Shown: positions 1-13,029 of the stretch, in pieces
Layout: the number at the start of each line of letters is the position of its first letter
Numbering within the stretch: position 1 is the stretch's first letter
Assembly (NCBI GenBank): GCA_023238725.1
Contig: CM041533.1
Coordinates: 22,968,176 to 23,032,175, forward strand
DNA from: Scortum barcoo
Lineage: Eukaryota > Chordata > Actinopteri > Centrarchiformes > Terapontidae
Length of the DNA: 64,000 nucleotides
Reading direction: 5' to 3'
Translations under genes and position numbers: made by a program
Notes under the pieces: model-generated
Seen by the model: the letters and a program-made list of their open reading frames with translations, nothing else
Database searches by the model: none
What the model was told of the DNA's origin: nothing

Positions 1-559
1 GGTAAATAAGAAAACACCATTTTACATGGTCACTGAAAAATGCACATCACAGAAATAAGTACAAGTACGTAAATAATAACATAGGATCAAAGTATCACAT
101 CTCAAGGAAATGCTACACGTTTTACACCAACATCACTGACAGCAAATAGCCGATAGCAGCTTTCTTCGTCACTGAAAAAAACTTTTTCCTTCCCTGCAGA
201 CCAAAACCTCCATGAACTTTTTAGCTACTTGTGGTCATTATTTACACTGTGAGTCAGATCATATACTTCCCTCGTAAAGCCAAAACACCGCAGAGAAAGT
301 ACAAAATACACTCATTTAGATGCAGAGGGTTAAAATACGCATGGCCATTAACAGCCTCTCAACATATGAGTTGGTCGTCCAACATTAATGAGACAAACTC
401 ACTCGTCCTGACACCGGAGCGCAACAAACCTGAAGCTAGTTAGTTCAACTTGTGCGGGTCGACCCCAGTATTTTAAACTTGTTGCTCACTAAGAGTTAGT
501 TAACTACAGCTGGCTGTGTTTGTATGCTTATATAAATATACACACATATATGATTATCA

Positions 560-1460
560 CAAACAGGCAACCAGCGTCTGCAACTCCTGTAAGAGCGAGC
601 TAAGCGCTAACGTCAGTGGAGAAAAGTAGTCAGCCTGCTCGCATATGAAGTTACTTTTGCTCACCTTTTTCCTGGTTAAAGGATATTATTTCCTCCTCCT
701 TCGGGTTGGAAACCTGGGTTATTATGGACATGTGGTCCATTTAGGCGGGTGGCTGTTCCTGCTTTGTTCCCCCACAGTGTTATTCGTGTGCTTGCTTTGT
801 CGTCGTGCTAGCTCTTGTTGGCTAGCTGTGTTACGAGGAGCGGCCGGCCCAGAGAGCCAGGCGGCGGCCGAGCGAGGCGGCGGGACGCGGCGGTGGAGGT
901 AGCCGGCCAGCTAGCACGGTGGTGACTGGAAGCCAGTGGACGGCTGTCATTTATGGCTCTCCGCGAAATATCATAGCTGTAAACAAGTTTTTTTTTTTTA
1001 TCGTGGGCGACACCGACAGCGCGCGTGGCTAAAAAAGAGAGACAGAAAAATAAAGAAAACAAAAACAAAGCGACGCTGACTCGCTAACTAGCTGGAGTTA
1101 GCGGTTAGCTCGAGTTAGCAGCGAGGCTCCGACCGTCCAAAGTGAGAGGCCGCGTCTGGATGAGCGCTGAAAACACCACAGGAAGACCGTCACAGGAAAG
1201 AAAAACAATAAAACACGGAGCGAGCAGGAAAGTTGTTCAGCGGTAAAGTTAGCGAGCACTTTTGAGTCAAACAGTAAATCCGAGCTGGCCCTTCGTCCCC
1301 CGGTGCAACATGGAGGCTTTATGTGTTTTGAGTTGCATCTGGAGCGGGGGCGCTCGCAGTGGGAGGGGGGCGGCGTGTCTCTGTGATGGATCCGCTCCGG
1401 CGGGCAGCGCGCACTCTGCCGCAAACACACCGCTCAGCTGGACAGCGGCTCTCTGTGACC
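560..1460. promoter_or_regulatory. CpG-rich promoter-like region, owner gene unknown
   Basis: This stretch is much richer in C, G and CpG than its AT-rich surroundings, most densely at 838-912 and 1320-1440. It is studded with GTTAGC/GCTAGC-type hexamers (for example near 808-834, 908-916 and 1083-1122). Such composition is typical of a vertebrate CpG-island promoter and 5' UTR. No open frame here resembles a known protein. It could be the first, untranslated exon of a gene running leftwards out of the window, or a distal promoter of hhatl. Which of these applies cannot be decided from the sequence. Confidence 0.45.
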
Positions 1461-2187
1461 ACTGCTGGACCCACACAACAAATTACTACATCTTTATTAT
1501 GATCATTTCAATAATAATAATAATAATAAAAGCATACAGCCAAACATAAAACAATTCATGTGAGTGATGTATTTGAGAAGAGGGGTGTGGTTTTAACATG
1601 GTCTGGTGCAAACGACAGCCAGCTCAACAATCACAAATACTTGATGTTTATCCAAACCCCTTAAGTGTGTGTGCCCTTTCTCCACCATGCGAGGCAGATT
1701 TTAACAGGCAGAGCGCGCCACCCCGTGTTTCAATGGGGGATCATGCCTCTAGGATATATAGCATGCATTCATAATGATAAAAACAATGATAATACACACC
1801 GCTTGTTTGTGAGTTTAGTCACATTGTTTGCCTTGTTGTTTGTGTTTCTGGTGATTTAAGAGAGAGACCACGTGGTATTAAAGTATACAGGCTGTCACAG
1901 AGCTGCCTTTAATTGATCAAGGACTTCAAAACATGTCACTTAATAATCAGAGATATATGACTGGAAACTATGAAAAATCACCAAATTCCTCTTTTACTTT
2001 CTGATTTTATAATGTTAGAGCCTCTTCTGATAAATATGATACACAGGGGGAAACACAGTATATTGCTTTTTTCGCTGCCAATTGTTAAAAAATGTTAAAA
2101 AGTGTTATTAAGTAGTTTTTCATTTAGTACATTATGTGATAGTGTATTCTGTTATATTTCTCGGCTGGGGGATGATCAGAGCTCAGC

Positions 2188-2188
<1 letters not shown>

Positions 2189-2216
<28 letters not shown>
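2189..2216. repeat. (GT)n microsatellite
   Basis: About 14 uninterrupted GT units. It has no visible link to a gene other than lying about 1.4 kb upstream of the hhatl start codon. Confidence 0.95.
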
Positions 2217-2221
<5 letters not shown>

Positions 2222-3643
2222 TCATACTGTGGATGCTGATGTTGATTGTCACTGTTTTCCTCCTCATTTTGAACCATCGTCCCGGAGTGTTTGTGCGCTC
2301 CTGTAAGGTCTGATGGGCTCTGTGTGGACCACCCCTCACTGCGGTGCAGTGGTGGAAGATAAATATATCCCCCCTCCTCCTCCTCCTTTCGTTGAGTCCG
2401 CAACATCCTGACTGGCCGAGGCTGGTGATCGCAGGCAGCGGCAAAGCCCCCACAAGACGGATGAATTAGAAAAACCTGCTGTAGCCACCGCCACCCCCTT
2501 TTCTTTTATTTATTTTCCATAGTGAAGAGTCGGGCTATAAACACTGCTGCGCTCATCCTGACAGTGTGAAGCGGATACAAGGTTAGTGAAATAAGTGCCT
2601 TTTGTTTGTCCATAGGGTTAAATATGAGAGTGAGCATGGGAATCAATGAGAAACGGGCAGTGTGTGAGCGGCTCTGTGTGCATGGAGCAGTGAAACAGTA
2701 AACCTGCATTTGTATGCAGGACGCTTTGCTGGGGTCCTGCTCAGCCATGGTTACATCTTGGCATGGGCAAGACTTGTTAGTCCAACTCCTTTAACTTCAG
2801 CTCAATGTGCCGGACACACACACTCAACCAGGCGCAAGTGCCTTATTCCACTGGAAAGTGGCTGTTTTCTTACTCCGATGCACCATTCTTGGTCATCCCA
2901 GTCAGTGCTAATTATTCTGTGAAGTGAGTCCCCTGCGCCTCTCAGATCACATAGCACTGCAGCTGCCCTGCTGTACAGCAGACCAACTGCATGAGCTATA
3001 ATAGGAAGGAGAGGTAGGGTTGCGCAGCTGACGGTGCTGATTCCGAGGAGCCAGAGCTCTGCAGTCCTATTTAAGTCACTGCTCTGTCGATCCTAAAGGG
3101 TTATTAGTAAAATGTCACCTTATTAAAATACCATGATCTGTATCCGACATGAAGAACCTGTGTTGACTTCTGTTGGCACAGACAGTCTTACATTTAATCA
3201 CCATGAAGAGTTTTTGTGTATGTATGGATGTATAGTTATTTTCAGTAATAGGCATTAGACTGTTTTTCCACTGCGTTATATTGTAAAATGAGTTATCGTT
3301 GTGAGGAGAATCTATATGAAGCGTACTGAATATTAAACTGAACAATCTACAATAATACAGTAGTAAAGATCTCAAAACCTTCTGTCATCACATTTTGTAC
3401 TGCACACAGTATTTCAGAGTGCATGATGTCATGCTGGTGTCTCAGCTCTAACTAGTCATTTCCTACAAGAGTCAATGACATTTGAATACCTCTACTTCAG
3501 TAAACCAGTTTTCACAATCATTCAATGCTAGTTTCAGATGTGTCTGTTTTTAATGCATATTCACTGTCTTTGCCTTCAGTCAGGTCTGATACTGTGTGGC
3601 TGATTGCTTTTCAACCCGTTAGGCTCCAGTGTGCAGATTCACC

Positions 3644-6600
3644 ATGGGGATCAAGGCTGCCCTCCCCAGATATGAGCTGTATCTCTACACAGCTGTACTC
3701 GGCGTGGCTTTGATATGGGCAGGCAGTTGGATATTTGAAGCCTCAAGTGGTGAGTGCACGACCTGTCAAGAGATGTCCAGAGCACATACACACTCTCAGT
3801 GTAACCCAGAGAGTTAAAAGTCAATAGTACAGTAGGAGAGAGTACTGAAGTTCACTGAAATCCATCCATGCTTACTGAAGTCAGAGCCAACGGATACTTT
3901 TCAAGCAGCTGCTCCAGCACCTTACCAACTTGATGGGCAAAAAATCACTCAAGCCAACACTTTAAATCCAAATAGATCTCACTGAAAATCACTTACCATG
4001 TAACCATAGGAAAGTATTTATAATACATCACTGCTCTATTTAACCGAGAACAAAGTTCATTTGGCAGATTAAAAGAGACCCCCTCTCCCCTAAGGAATTC
4101 CTGCATGTTCCTATTAATATGAAGACAATTTAAAGATGCTCTAATTATGTTAGTAATTATTTTCCCGATGGAGATATTTCAGACTAAGACGCAGTTACAC
4201 TAAGCCAGAACTTTCATCCTGAAATACTGCCAAATGCATGCATTCAGACAGTAAAACTATCCTCCTACGCACTGATCTGAATGGACTGAGTGTAATCTGG
4301 TGCATGGTACAGTCTGTCACAGTCTGTGCAGTCAGATTGGCCAAGGCAGAGTCATGTTGCCAGCCATCTTTTTGTACTGATTCTCTTTCTTTAGTTCTCT
4401 CTGCCTCTTCAAATGGTCATTTTTGGCTGCTCAGACTGTGGGCATTTCTAACGCTCAGGTCTGCACGCTACAGTAGCACTGTATACTTGTAATAGAAGTC
4501 TGGCTGCGTTCCCAGAAGTAAGAGGCTTTCCCTGACTGACCTCACATTTTGATATCCTTTTTCATGGCCGCTAGTGTAATCAGGTAAAGCTGGAGGAGCT
4601 ACTGTGGGATGCGTGCCAGTCACATTAGCTTCTGTGTGCTGAACGTCTCAACATCACCATGACTCTGATTATTATCACACTTATTTTTGTATTTTTCATC
4701 ATGTCTGTGTTTGCGTTTCATTCAGGTTGTGCTGTCAACTAATCTCCCACAACCAGATTATGACCCTATGAGAGTGGATGTCAGCCACAAAAATAGAAAG
4801 CTTCGCAATGAGTACATTATGTAATATTTGATGTTATCAAATGGACTGAGTGTGCTCTCACACCTTAAATTTACTGTAAAAAATTAAACTAAAACTGTTC
4901 AAATATGGACTCCTACAGGACCTTTTCTCAGAAGGATTATTTTAGTTCACATAGACCCTAAAAATAAATCTGCCTAAAGACTGGACTTAGCACTCATCAA
5001 CCTTGAGGCTTTACCATATATTGCCATGAGATGAAGTCTTAATATTTATTGATGAAAAGCTGTTTATAATGCATAATTTCCTCAGTTTTTTTTTTGGTGA
5101 GCTCCCAGTATGTTTTCTTCTTTATTCAGAGAATGTTAACAGAAAGGCCTTCAGAGAAAGTGTGAAATCAGGATGGCATTACTTTGGCAGGAAAATGGTA
5201 AGTTGCTCATATACTATAATCCCTTTATCCATCTCATGGTGTCCTATAATTGGATTTACTGGTACAGGACATCAAAAGAGAGAGTTTGTCATAATGCATC
5301 TTCCCTCGCTACAGGATGTCGCGGACTTCGAATGGATGATGTGGTTCTCTACATTCCGCAATCATATCCTTTTTGCTCTCACCGGTCACATTATCTTTGC
5401 CAAAATATTCACCCTGGTAGTTCCAAAGGTGCGTGCCTGTGTGTGTAGACATCCATGACCCAGCTCTGTGATTGAATTGCATGTCTCACATTGTGTGGAT
5501 ATGTGTCTGTGCATTGTATATGTATATGTTTGTGTGTATGTGTGTATATGTGTTTGCACTTGTGAATGAACACAAGCTTTGCTCCAATCAAGACCGCGCA
5601 TGAGATTTCATTTGAAATGTGGTATAAACACATGGAATGCAAAGCTACATTGTACTGATATGAATGGTAGACCCTGGGTTGTACAAGTAATTCAATTCAA
5701 TTCAATGCAGTTTTATTATGTCATATTCATATTCTACCGAGCAAAAATAATTTGTCATATTGTATATTTGTACCTCAAGGTCGAACACATCATTGCATTC
5801 TGTTAGATTGTAATGCTGTCTGTTGAGTTCTTTCCTGTGAATATGTTTGGCATATTTAAAACAGTTCATTATGTTTTAAACATGTTTTCTGTCTCGTTTC
5901 ATGCGTACAATGAAGATTGGTATAGATGGATGTAAGGTAACATTAATAAACTTGTGAATTCTGTAACATTTGTCTTATTTGTCATGTGTTTCATTCAAAA
6001 TGTTGACACAGGGACAATACATTTGTTTTTTCCCCCCACAATTTAATCTTTCCATAATGAAGTATATCCATTGGTGTAGATACAACAGTCTTTTTGTACT
6101 AACAGCACTCTTCATGCGTGTTGCAGTAAATTTTGAATGGTACAAAAATCCCGTCATGATGTCACACTGACACTGGTCCCTCTTTACCCACAGCACAGAT
6201 CCTTGATCTTTGGTGTGTACGGTGGTTTGGCAGTCCTGGTCACGATGGGCTGGACTTTCATGGCTCTAGTTCTGTCTCACTGCATCATACTCTACAGCGT
6301 TGCTCTCGTGAAGAAAAAATGGATGTGCTTTGTAGCCGGCCTGACCACGCTGGCCTCCATCAAGCTGGAGCCCTATAACTCCTGGCAGGTGAGGTTTAAA
6401 CATCCGCCCTGAAATCAGCAAGCTTCCATGGTTTAGATGGACATGTTTAAGAATTCACATTGTTTGATTTAATTTGATGTTTTGTGGCTGAGGTAAAGGC
6501 GTTTCACGGCTTCTACAAGAAAACAAAGTAATAAGGTGGAAATGGCTCTGTAAGTTAGGGTTCAATAAAGTTACACAGTTCCGCTGCACAATCTTCAGCA

Positions 6601-9522
6601 CTTTCAGTTAAAATCAAAGCTCTAGAGATATATCCTTAAATAATCATTATCTTTTGGTGAGCAAATGCATTAACACAGCCTGAACATGATCTGATAAAAC
6701 TGAACTCATTGCCTGTCTGAAAATTCATGTTACAGCAACACAGGAGACAAGTTAAGAGGTAAAAAAAAACAAACAGATAAGAACTATTTAAATAACATAA
6801 ATAAAATAAGCTAAAGATAACAGAAAGTTGACTTTAAAAACAATTGACTGTCCATTGTAAAACACCACAATACCATAGACCATTAAATAAATTAGCAAAT
6901 AATATAAACATGTTGATATACATTATATTCATCGTATACATGATATGTACACACTCATACTGTATACATGATGATGTTTGAGGCTCAGATGAACCCCTTT
7001 CTGTAGGAATCCTTGGTGACTGGTTCTTTTGACCTGCAAGACATCCTGTTCTATGGAGGCTGTGGCTTCAGCATCATACGCTGTATGAGCTTTGCTTTAG
7101 AGAACTGTGAGAAGAAAGATGGCAACTACACATTCTCTGACCTGCTGAAATACAACTTCTACCTCCCCTTCTTCTTCTTTGGACCGATCATGACTTTCGA
7201 CAGGTATCATGTCCAGGTGAGGATTTAAGATTCAACTGAAAGTGGTGACTGTTTGGAGGAAAAAAAATCTGTGAAAAGTGAGCAGCCATCTGAAATTTGA
7301 CAGCAGCTATTAGCCATCACTCATGAGAGCACACTGTACCAGAAGACTCCTGAAGACACCCACGCATAATGCCATGTGCTTATATAACTCAGTCATTTAA
7401 AGCCACAGATAGAGACAGAAAACAATTATTTTAGGCCTACGAACACTCCAGTTTAAATGATTTTCCCCTCAAAGCTGCATTTGTCTTTTAATCTACTGTG
7501 TGTGTTCATTATAAATAATTTATCATCTGGTTAAAAATCTACATACTACTACTACTGCTACTATTTTTACTTAAGGAATAAATGTCATGCAAGTTCTCCA
7601 ACGAATATATGATGTTCTGTGATGGTCATCTAATTTTACAAAACAATAATGTTTTGTTCATAAAACCAAATGTCTTTCATTTCCACAGGCAAACAACATC
7701 CAACTGACCCGCAAGGAAAGGGAAATGTGGAACATCACCACCAAGGCCTTGTTGCATCTGGGAGTTATTCTGATGGTGGACATCTTCTTCCACTACCTCT
7801 ACATCTTGACAATCCCCAGTGACATGAAGCTGGTCACCAAGCTCTCTGACTGGTGTCTGGGTGAGTTAGACATAATAATTGGTCTAATAAATCAAGACTA
7901 ATGCTTATATATATATATTTTTTTTAATGCTTAATAATTTCTTCAGTATCAGCTGACCTACAACCTGCATTTAAATATATGCACAAATTCCAAAGAAAAT
8001 ACAATTGTTTCATCTTCTCCACTCCACTGTTTTCATGTGGTTTTATTACTGGCTTACGTCCAATATTCACTGAAGGGATAACATCCAATATTGGCCCTAT
8101 GTATCACTTTTACTCTATTTTTAAAATCTACCAATTCAGTACAAGCTGATATAGTATTGTTTCACAGCAAGTGCCTCAATGTACTCTTAGGAATCTTTCT
8201 TTGTTTCCATGTGTACCTCTCCAGCGGGTCTGGCCTACTCCAACCTGGTGTATGACTGGGTGAAATCAGCCATGATGTTTGGTGTCATCAACACTGTGGC
8301 TACACTGGACCACCTGGACCCTCCTCAGCCTCCCAAGTGTATCACCATGCTTTACGTTTTTGCTGAGACGTACGTGACTTGTACTACCTGCCTGCAGTCT
8401 TAAGAAATGGCTGTGCCATGCTAAACCTTGACATTGTGTGAAAATCTTTACATGGAAAATTTCTCTGTTTTTAGGCACTTTGACAGAGGCATCAATGACT
8501 GGCTGTGCAAGTGAGTGTTTGTGTTGAAAGTCACAGGTCTCAATGATAAAACCTACAGTTTCACAAAGACTATTTATCTTCTTCCTCAAGTTGAATTTGA
8601 GTCATAAATGTGCAGGTATGTTTATGACTACATTGGCGGGGATCACGACAAAATCTTTAAGGAGCTCCTGGCGACCTTCTGCACCTTCGCTATCACCACC
8701 TTGTGGCTGGGCCCATGTCAGCTGGTTTACATCTGGTCCTTTTTTAACTGCTTTGGCCTCAACTTTGAGCTGTGGGTGGCCAAATTCTTCTCCCTTCCAC
8801 CATTTTCTACCATAGAGGTGAGAAATAATTCTCTTTCAGCTCTTTCAACCTGCAATCAATATATGGAAGCATGTTATTTGTAATTTTGTGCTATATTCCT
8901 TAATGTACTTATTATTGTTGCTAGGGTGCAATGGGTGAAGCCATGTCACGCAGGATCCGGGGTGTGTTCAATGCTGCCAACTTCTGGGCCATCGTCCTCT
9001 ACAACGTTCTCTCCCTGAACAGCTTGGAGTTTGCTAAACTTGTGGGAAGACGACTGATTTTCAAAGGTGGGGATCAACAAGTGTATATTGTATAAAATAA
9101 AGCTCAAGAGATCAAGAGTGACAGAATCTCAAGAGGCGCCATCCTCCAGATATCACATGACTTAACATCCTCTTTGTTGCTTTCTTTCACATGGAATAAA
9201 ATAATCTTAACAACGGAGCATTGTCAAAATGGAGAGGTTGTTCACAGGATTATGTCCAGTCAAACATCTACTCAGAGCACAGCACAATGAAAGTTGCATT
9301 CCTTTGAAGTTATACCTTTCTGTGCTTATTTTATCTCCTTTTTCCCCTTCACCTCCTCATTCTTTCCCTTTTTGTGTTTTTCCTCCAGGTTTCCCTCTGT
9401 CCACCCTCTCAGTGTTGCTTGTGACCTACTGTGGAGTGCAGCTGGTGAAAGAAAGGGAGAGACAACAAGCCCTGCTGGAGCCGGTGAAGCCGGTGGTTGA
9501 GGGCAAAGAAAAAGCAGAATAA
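3644..9522 (+). CDS. hhatl: hhatl, hedgehog acyltransferase-like protein (MBOAT family)
   Basis: Eleven coding exons join in frame to 507 codons: 3644-3749, 5130-5197, 5315-5428, 6194-6388, 7007-7216, 7689-7860, 8225-8369, 8475-8510, 8616-8817, 8925-9066, 9389-9522. The start is in a strong ACCATGG context. The product is a polytopic ER membrane protein of the MBOAT superfamily. Recognisable HHATL blocks are RKAFRESVKSGW, the run YNFYLPFFFFGPIMTFDR, LAYSNLVYDWVK, LDHLDPPQPPKCIT, HFDRGINDWLCKY and YCGVQLVKERER near the C terminus. Length fits the family (about 500 aa). Where catalytic MBOATs carry the active histidine in a W-H-G-type motif, this protein has LWLGP, as expected of HHATL, which is thought to be a non-catalytic relative of HHAT enriched in muscle. 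The neighbour klhl40 is also its neighbour in human. A teleost a/b suffix cannot be assigned. Confidence 0.96.
5688..5735. repeat. Short TTCAA-repeat element end
   Basis: Four near-tandem AATTC/ATTCA units run into a TTTTATT stretch inside hhatl intron 3. This resembles the tail of a short interspersed element in the reverse orientation. Only the end is recognisable, so the family is uncertain. Confidence 0.35.
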
Positions 9523-10686
9523 ACAGACAAACAATCAGACTTTCACAGACTTCATGGTCAATGGCCCCCTCACAATGTTCCATCCTCAGCCTTGCGAACT
9601 GCATCGAACCAGACTGTAACAGCGTCAGCACCCATATTGTTCACAAGCCTGTGTTTTTGCTTTTGTTTGTCAGAAGCGAGGCAATGTTTTCAACTGTGAA
9701 ATATCCTCAAGTGCACTTGCTGTAGATAATCGCCACGTCCTTCGGCACAAACCCACCGATGGTGCATTTTGTACTTGTATTTTATTTGAACAAAAGATTG
9801 TTTAGCGAATGACGGGCCTGGCACATATTTTATGATGCTATACCTAATAATATATACAAGGACATACAGTATTGTCATGGAACAACTACTTTGCTCTGTG
9901 TGGTTGTCTCCTGTGTTCATTTTTGATTTTCTCAAATTTGGACGGTCGTCTTTTTTTTTTTTTTTTTAATTATCATCACTATGTTACTTTTATTCAAATG
10001 GTATCTTGATTTTACCTTAGACGCCTTATATACTAAACCTCACAAGTGTAAATGTACTGAGAGGGTTAAAAACTTGAAGAAACTAAACATAGGGTGCTGT
10101 GATTGAAATGTATATTTGCTCTACTGTCACTAAGCAAAAATACAAGTTCTAACGTACAGGATAGTCTAAATTAATAGAATGAGGATGTATTAGATCTCTT
10201 ACAATGTTGAAAAATTGAATGTTCTTCAACCATCCAGACAACAAGAGCTTTATTGCACCACCACATCATCCACAGGATATCTTCCCTCCGCCCCGCTTTC
10301 ACATGATCCAGGCCCTCAGCTCACTATGAAAGGCTGTAGAGCCAGCAGGGAATGTGGGTCAGTGTTATCCTGCCTGTCATCAAAACCTGCTGTGTGTCTT
10401 CAGTGCAGCAGGCAGAGAAAAAAAAAGTTTACATAGATTGTAATGCATTGTAATGCCTTTTCTCCATGTAGGGTTTTTACCCGAAGGTGTTCATTTCAAA
10501 CATTTGACTTGAAGTTGTTTCGAAGTTGTTTCATCCAAAAATGACACAAGTATGACTATAAGTTTGTTGTGTTGCAATACAGAGAGGAAATTAAAATGAA
10601 TGTATTGTTGTTTGCTTGGATGGATAATTACAGTCTGCATTAAAACATCTGAACAATTTGATTTTATTTAAATGGGTGGATATTTT

Positions 10687-10692
10687 AATAAA
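10687..10692 (+). other. hhatl: Likely hhatl polyadenylation signal
   Basis: A canonical AATAAA followed by T/G-rich sequence (ACTTTGTTGGGTTTT) lies about 1.17 kb after the hhatl stop codon. No other gene lies in between, so a 3' UTR of roughly 1.2 kb is the simplest reading. Confidence 0.55.
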
Positions 10693-11639
10693 GACTTTGT
10701 TGGGTTTTATTTGTATGATAGTGAGACTTTGTTATGTATCACCACAAGATGGCCCAATTTGACCAAAATTGATCATTGACTGAAATTTACACACGCATGA
10801 TGAAAGCATTAAATGCACACACACACATGTGTTTTCACTCACAGTCTTCCTGGTTAGATGTTTTTTATAACTCTCTTTGTTTGAATAACATCTCCCTCAC
10901 TTTCCAGTTCACCATTGGGTTTTTTCACAAAAGACATGTTGACAAGTCACAGTTGGAAAAGCAAAGGTAAATAATAAGGTGAATGATGGCTGAGCGTTTA
11001 GCTGCTTCAGTTTCAGGGTCCTGATGTTGTGCATGCTGACTCACTGTCACTGAGAGCCATCACTGAATTAAAATCATGGATCCAAGAGTCTTGTTTTTTT
11101 CCCACCTTCCCACAGTTCAACAATGAACTTTTCAAATTGCCATAAACCTCATAACTGCATCCGTTGGAGTGTGGCAACAGGTGACATAACTCCTCATATG
11201 ATCCCACTTTTATGGCCAGTAATTCTTATTGTCATATCCTTTCAGTAAATCTTTAAATAAACCAAGACAACAAAAAAGTGAATAAAAATAAAAAAATAAA
11301 AAATACTCCCTGTGTAGAGCTTCTATTTATATTTCAGATTAATCATTTCCCAGCCAGTAGGTGCCAGTGTTGTTTTATCTTTCTGGATGTTTCTCTGGAT
11401 TGAAAGTGGCTACACACATTACACAAATAAAACTTGTGTAAGCCTGTATCATAATCTCTATACATTTCATATGCAATAAATGATGAGACTCGTGACCTTT
11501 TATCTGGAAAATGATCAACTTGATAGGGAACTATTTTGTATGAATCCGATTTTTAGTCATATTTCAAAGGTTACATAATTAATGTATAATTCAATGTTTA
11601 TTTTTTTTACTTAATTTAGGCTTAATTCAGGCTCCTTTC

Positions 11640-12566
11640 CTGTTCACCCTCTACACTGCAGGACTTTTCTCATAAAACTTCATCATATCATCTCCAGAAG
11701 TTCTCTGACGACTCTGCTGTTGTTGGCCTCAATGACAGTCTGGACTGGTCGGACAACACCAATGCCCTGGTCTGCAAGGGCAACAGCAGACTGTTCCTGC
11801 TCAGGAGGCTGAGGTCTTTTGGAGTGCAGGGACCACTCCTCAGGACCTTTTATGACTCTGTGGTGGCATCAGCCATCTTTTATGGGATAGTCTGCTGGGC
11901 CAGCAGCATCTCGGACAGAGGACAGGAGGAAAATGGACAGACTGGTGAGGAGGGCCAGCTCTGTCCTGGGATGCCCCCTGGACTTCAGTGGAGGTGGTGG
12001 GAAACGGGAGGATGATGGCTAAGCTGTCAGTCCCTGTTAAACAACACGTCCCACCCTCTACAGGACACTCTGACAGCTCTGGGCAGCTCCTTCAGTGAGC
12101 GGCTGCTCCATCCACGCTGTGTGAAGGAGAGGTACCGCAGGTCCTTCCTGCCTGCTGCTGTCAGACTACACAACAAACAAAATGCCCGCTAGTCTTCAGA
12201 CAATAGACAATAAACAAATAAACAATAAATAACTGACTTTAAAACTGGACTCTGTGCAATAACACTACACTTTTGTTCACTGTTCATTTCACTGTTTCAC
12301 TGTTTTGCACTCATTTATACTCATTACTCACTCAACTGTATACTTACAGTTACAGTTATAATTCTAATTATTTATCTTTGGATTATTCTATTTTATTTAT
12401 TTGTTTTTTATTTATTTATTTTTTATATTTTATTACTATCTTTATTTATTCTATGTCTTACATTTCTTACTGTCTATTTTCCACTGTGTTTTTTTGTTGC
12501 TGTTGCACCTTAAATTTCCCCGCTGTGGGACTAATAAAGGAATCTGAATCTGAATCTGAATTTTAG
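11640..12566 (+). mobile_element. 5'-truncated non-LTR retrotransposon (L2/CR1/jockey-like) 3' end
   Basis: Plus-strand frames at about 11700-12190 encode the C-terminal part of a LINE reverse-transcriptase ORF. The blocks LLRTFYDSVVASAIFYG, a following C-W-A-S-S and FSERLLHPRCVKERYRRS are typical of jockey-superfamily elements in fish. The frame is broken around 11915-11930 and again before 12010, so the copy is dead. An AT-rich 3' UTR follows, ending in AATAAAGGAATCTGAATC with tandem TGAATC units, the usual short-repeat tail of L2-like LINEs. The upstream end near 11640 is a 5' truncation. Confidence 0.85.
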
Positions 12567-13029
12567 TATTTTTTTTTTTTTAATAAATGTAAGAGGGACT
12601 TTGGTGATTTAAATGGAAGTACCAATAATGGTATATAGAGTTGATCACCCTAACCCTACACTGTTAAATAATCACTATAAGCACCTGTGTCAAACGATGT
12701 AGAATATATAGTGAAGTGTACTGTATGTAACATGGGGAAGGTTCATGTTTGAATGAAAAATACATTTTCCTCTAAAAACACAAGTTTGTGCTCATTTCTG
12801 GTGTTAGGGGAGGTTTGGTTTATTATGTAACACTGCTGTCACTATACACGCTACACACTGTCCTGTACCTCCACATGTACCTCAGTGTCAGGGTAGCCAG
12901 TGTGCTCACCTTTAATATTCAAGCCAATATTGGATGACACGGATAAAAACTACTTGGAAAAAGTGGGTGAACATATCAAAGCCTGCCTGGTGAGATGATC
13001 GGCTGGATTTAACACACCGTCACCCCCGA

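Larger units (their letters stand above)
1..3643. other. Region upstream of hhatl without recognised coding exons
   Basis: Apart from the CpG-rich part at 560-1460, this is AT-rich DNA with an (AAT)n tract at 1509-1530 and a (GT)n tract at 2189-2216. All open frames are short and unlike known proteins. A polypyrimidine stretch and an AG at about 3620 lie just before the hhatl start codon. This suggests the start codon sits in a second exon and that an untranslated hhatl exon lies upstream; I could not locate it with confidence. Confidence 0.5.
9523..13000. other. hhatl 3' UTR and hhatl-klhl40 spacer
   Basis: The first 1.2 kb is probably hhatl 3' UTR. The rest is AT-rich spacer holding a decayed LINE 3' end (11640-12566) and a CTCF-like 14-mer at 11354-11367 (one mismatch to CCASYAGRKGGCRS). 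No convincing exon was found. Confidence 0.6.

Noticed and set aside
1098..1549. Open frames in the CpG-rich region on both strands
   Set aside because: The frames are rich in Arg, Ser, Pro and Cys as expected from GC-rich DNA, overlap each other on opposite strands and match no family I recognise.
5069..5458. A 129-codon open frame across hhatl exons 2 and 3
   Set aside because: It runs through an intron by chance; only the parts at 5130-5197 and 5315-5428 are true exons, joined by normal GT-AG splicing.
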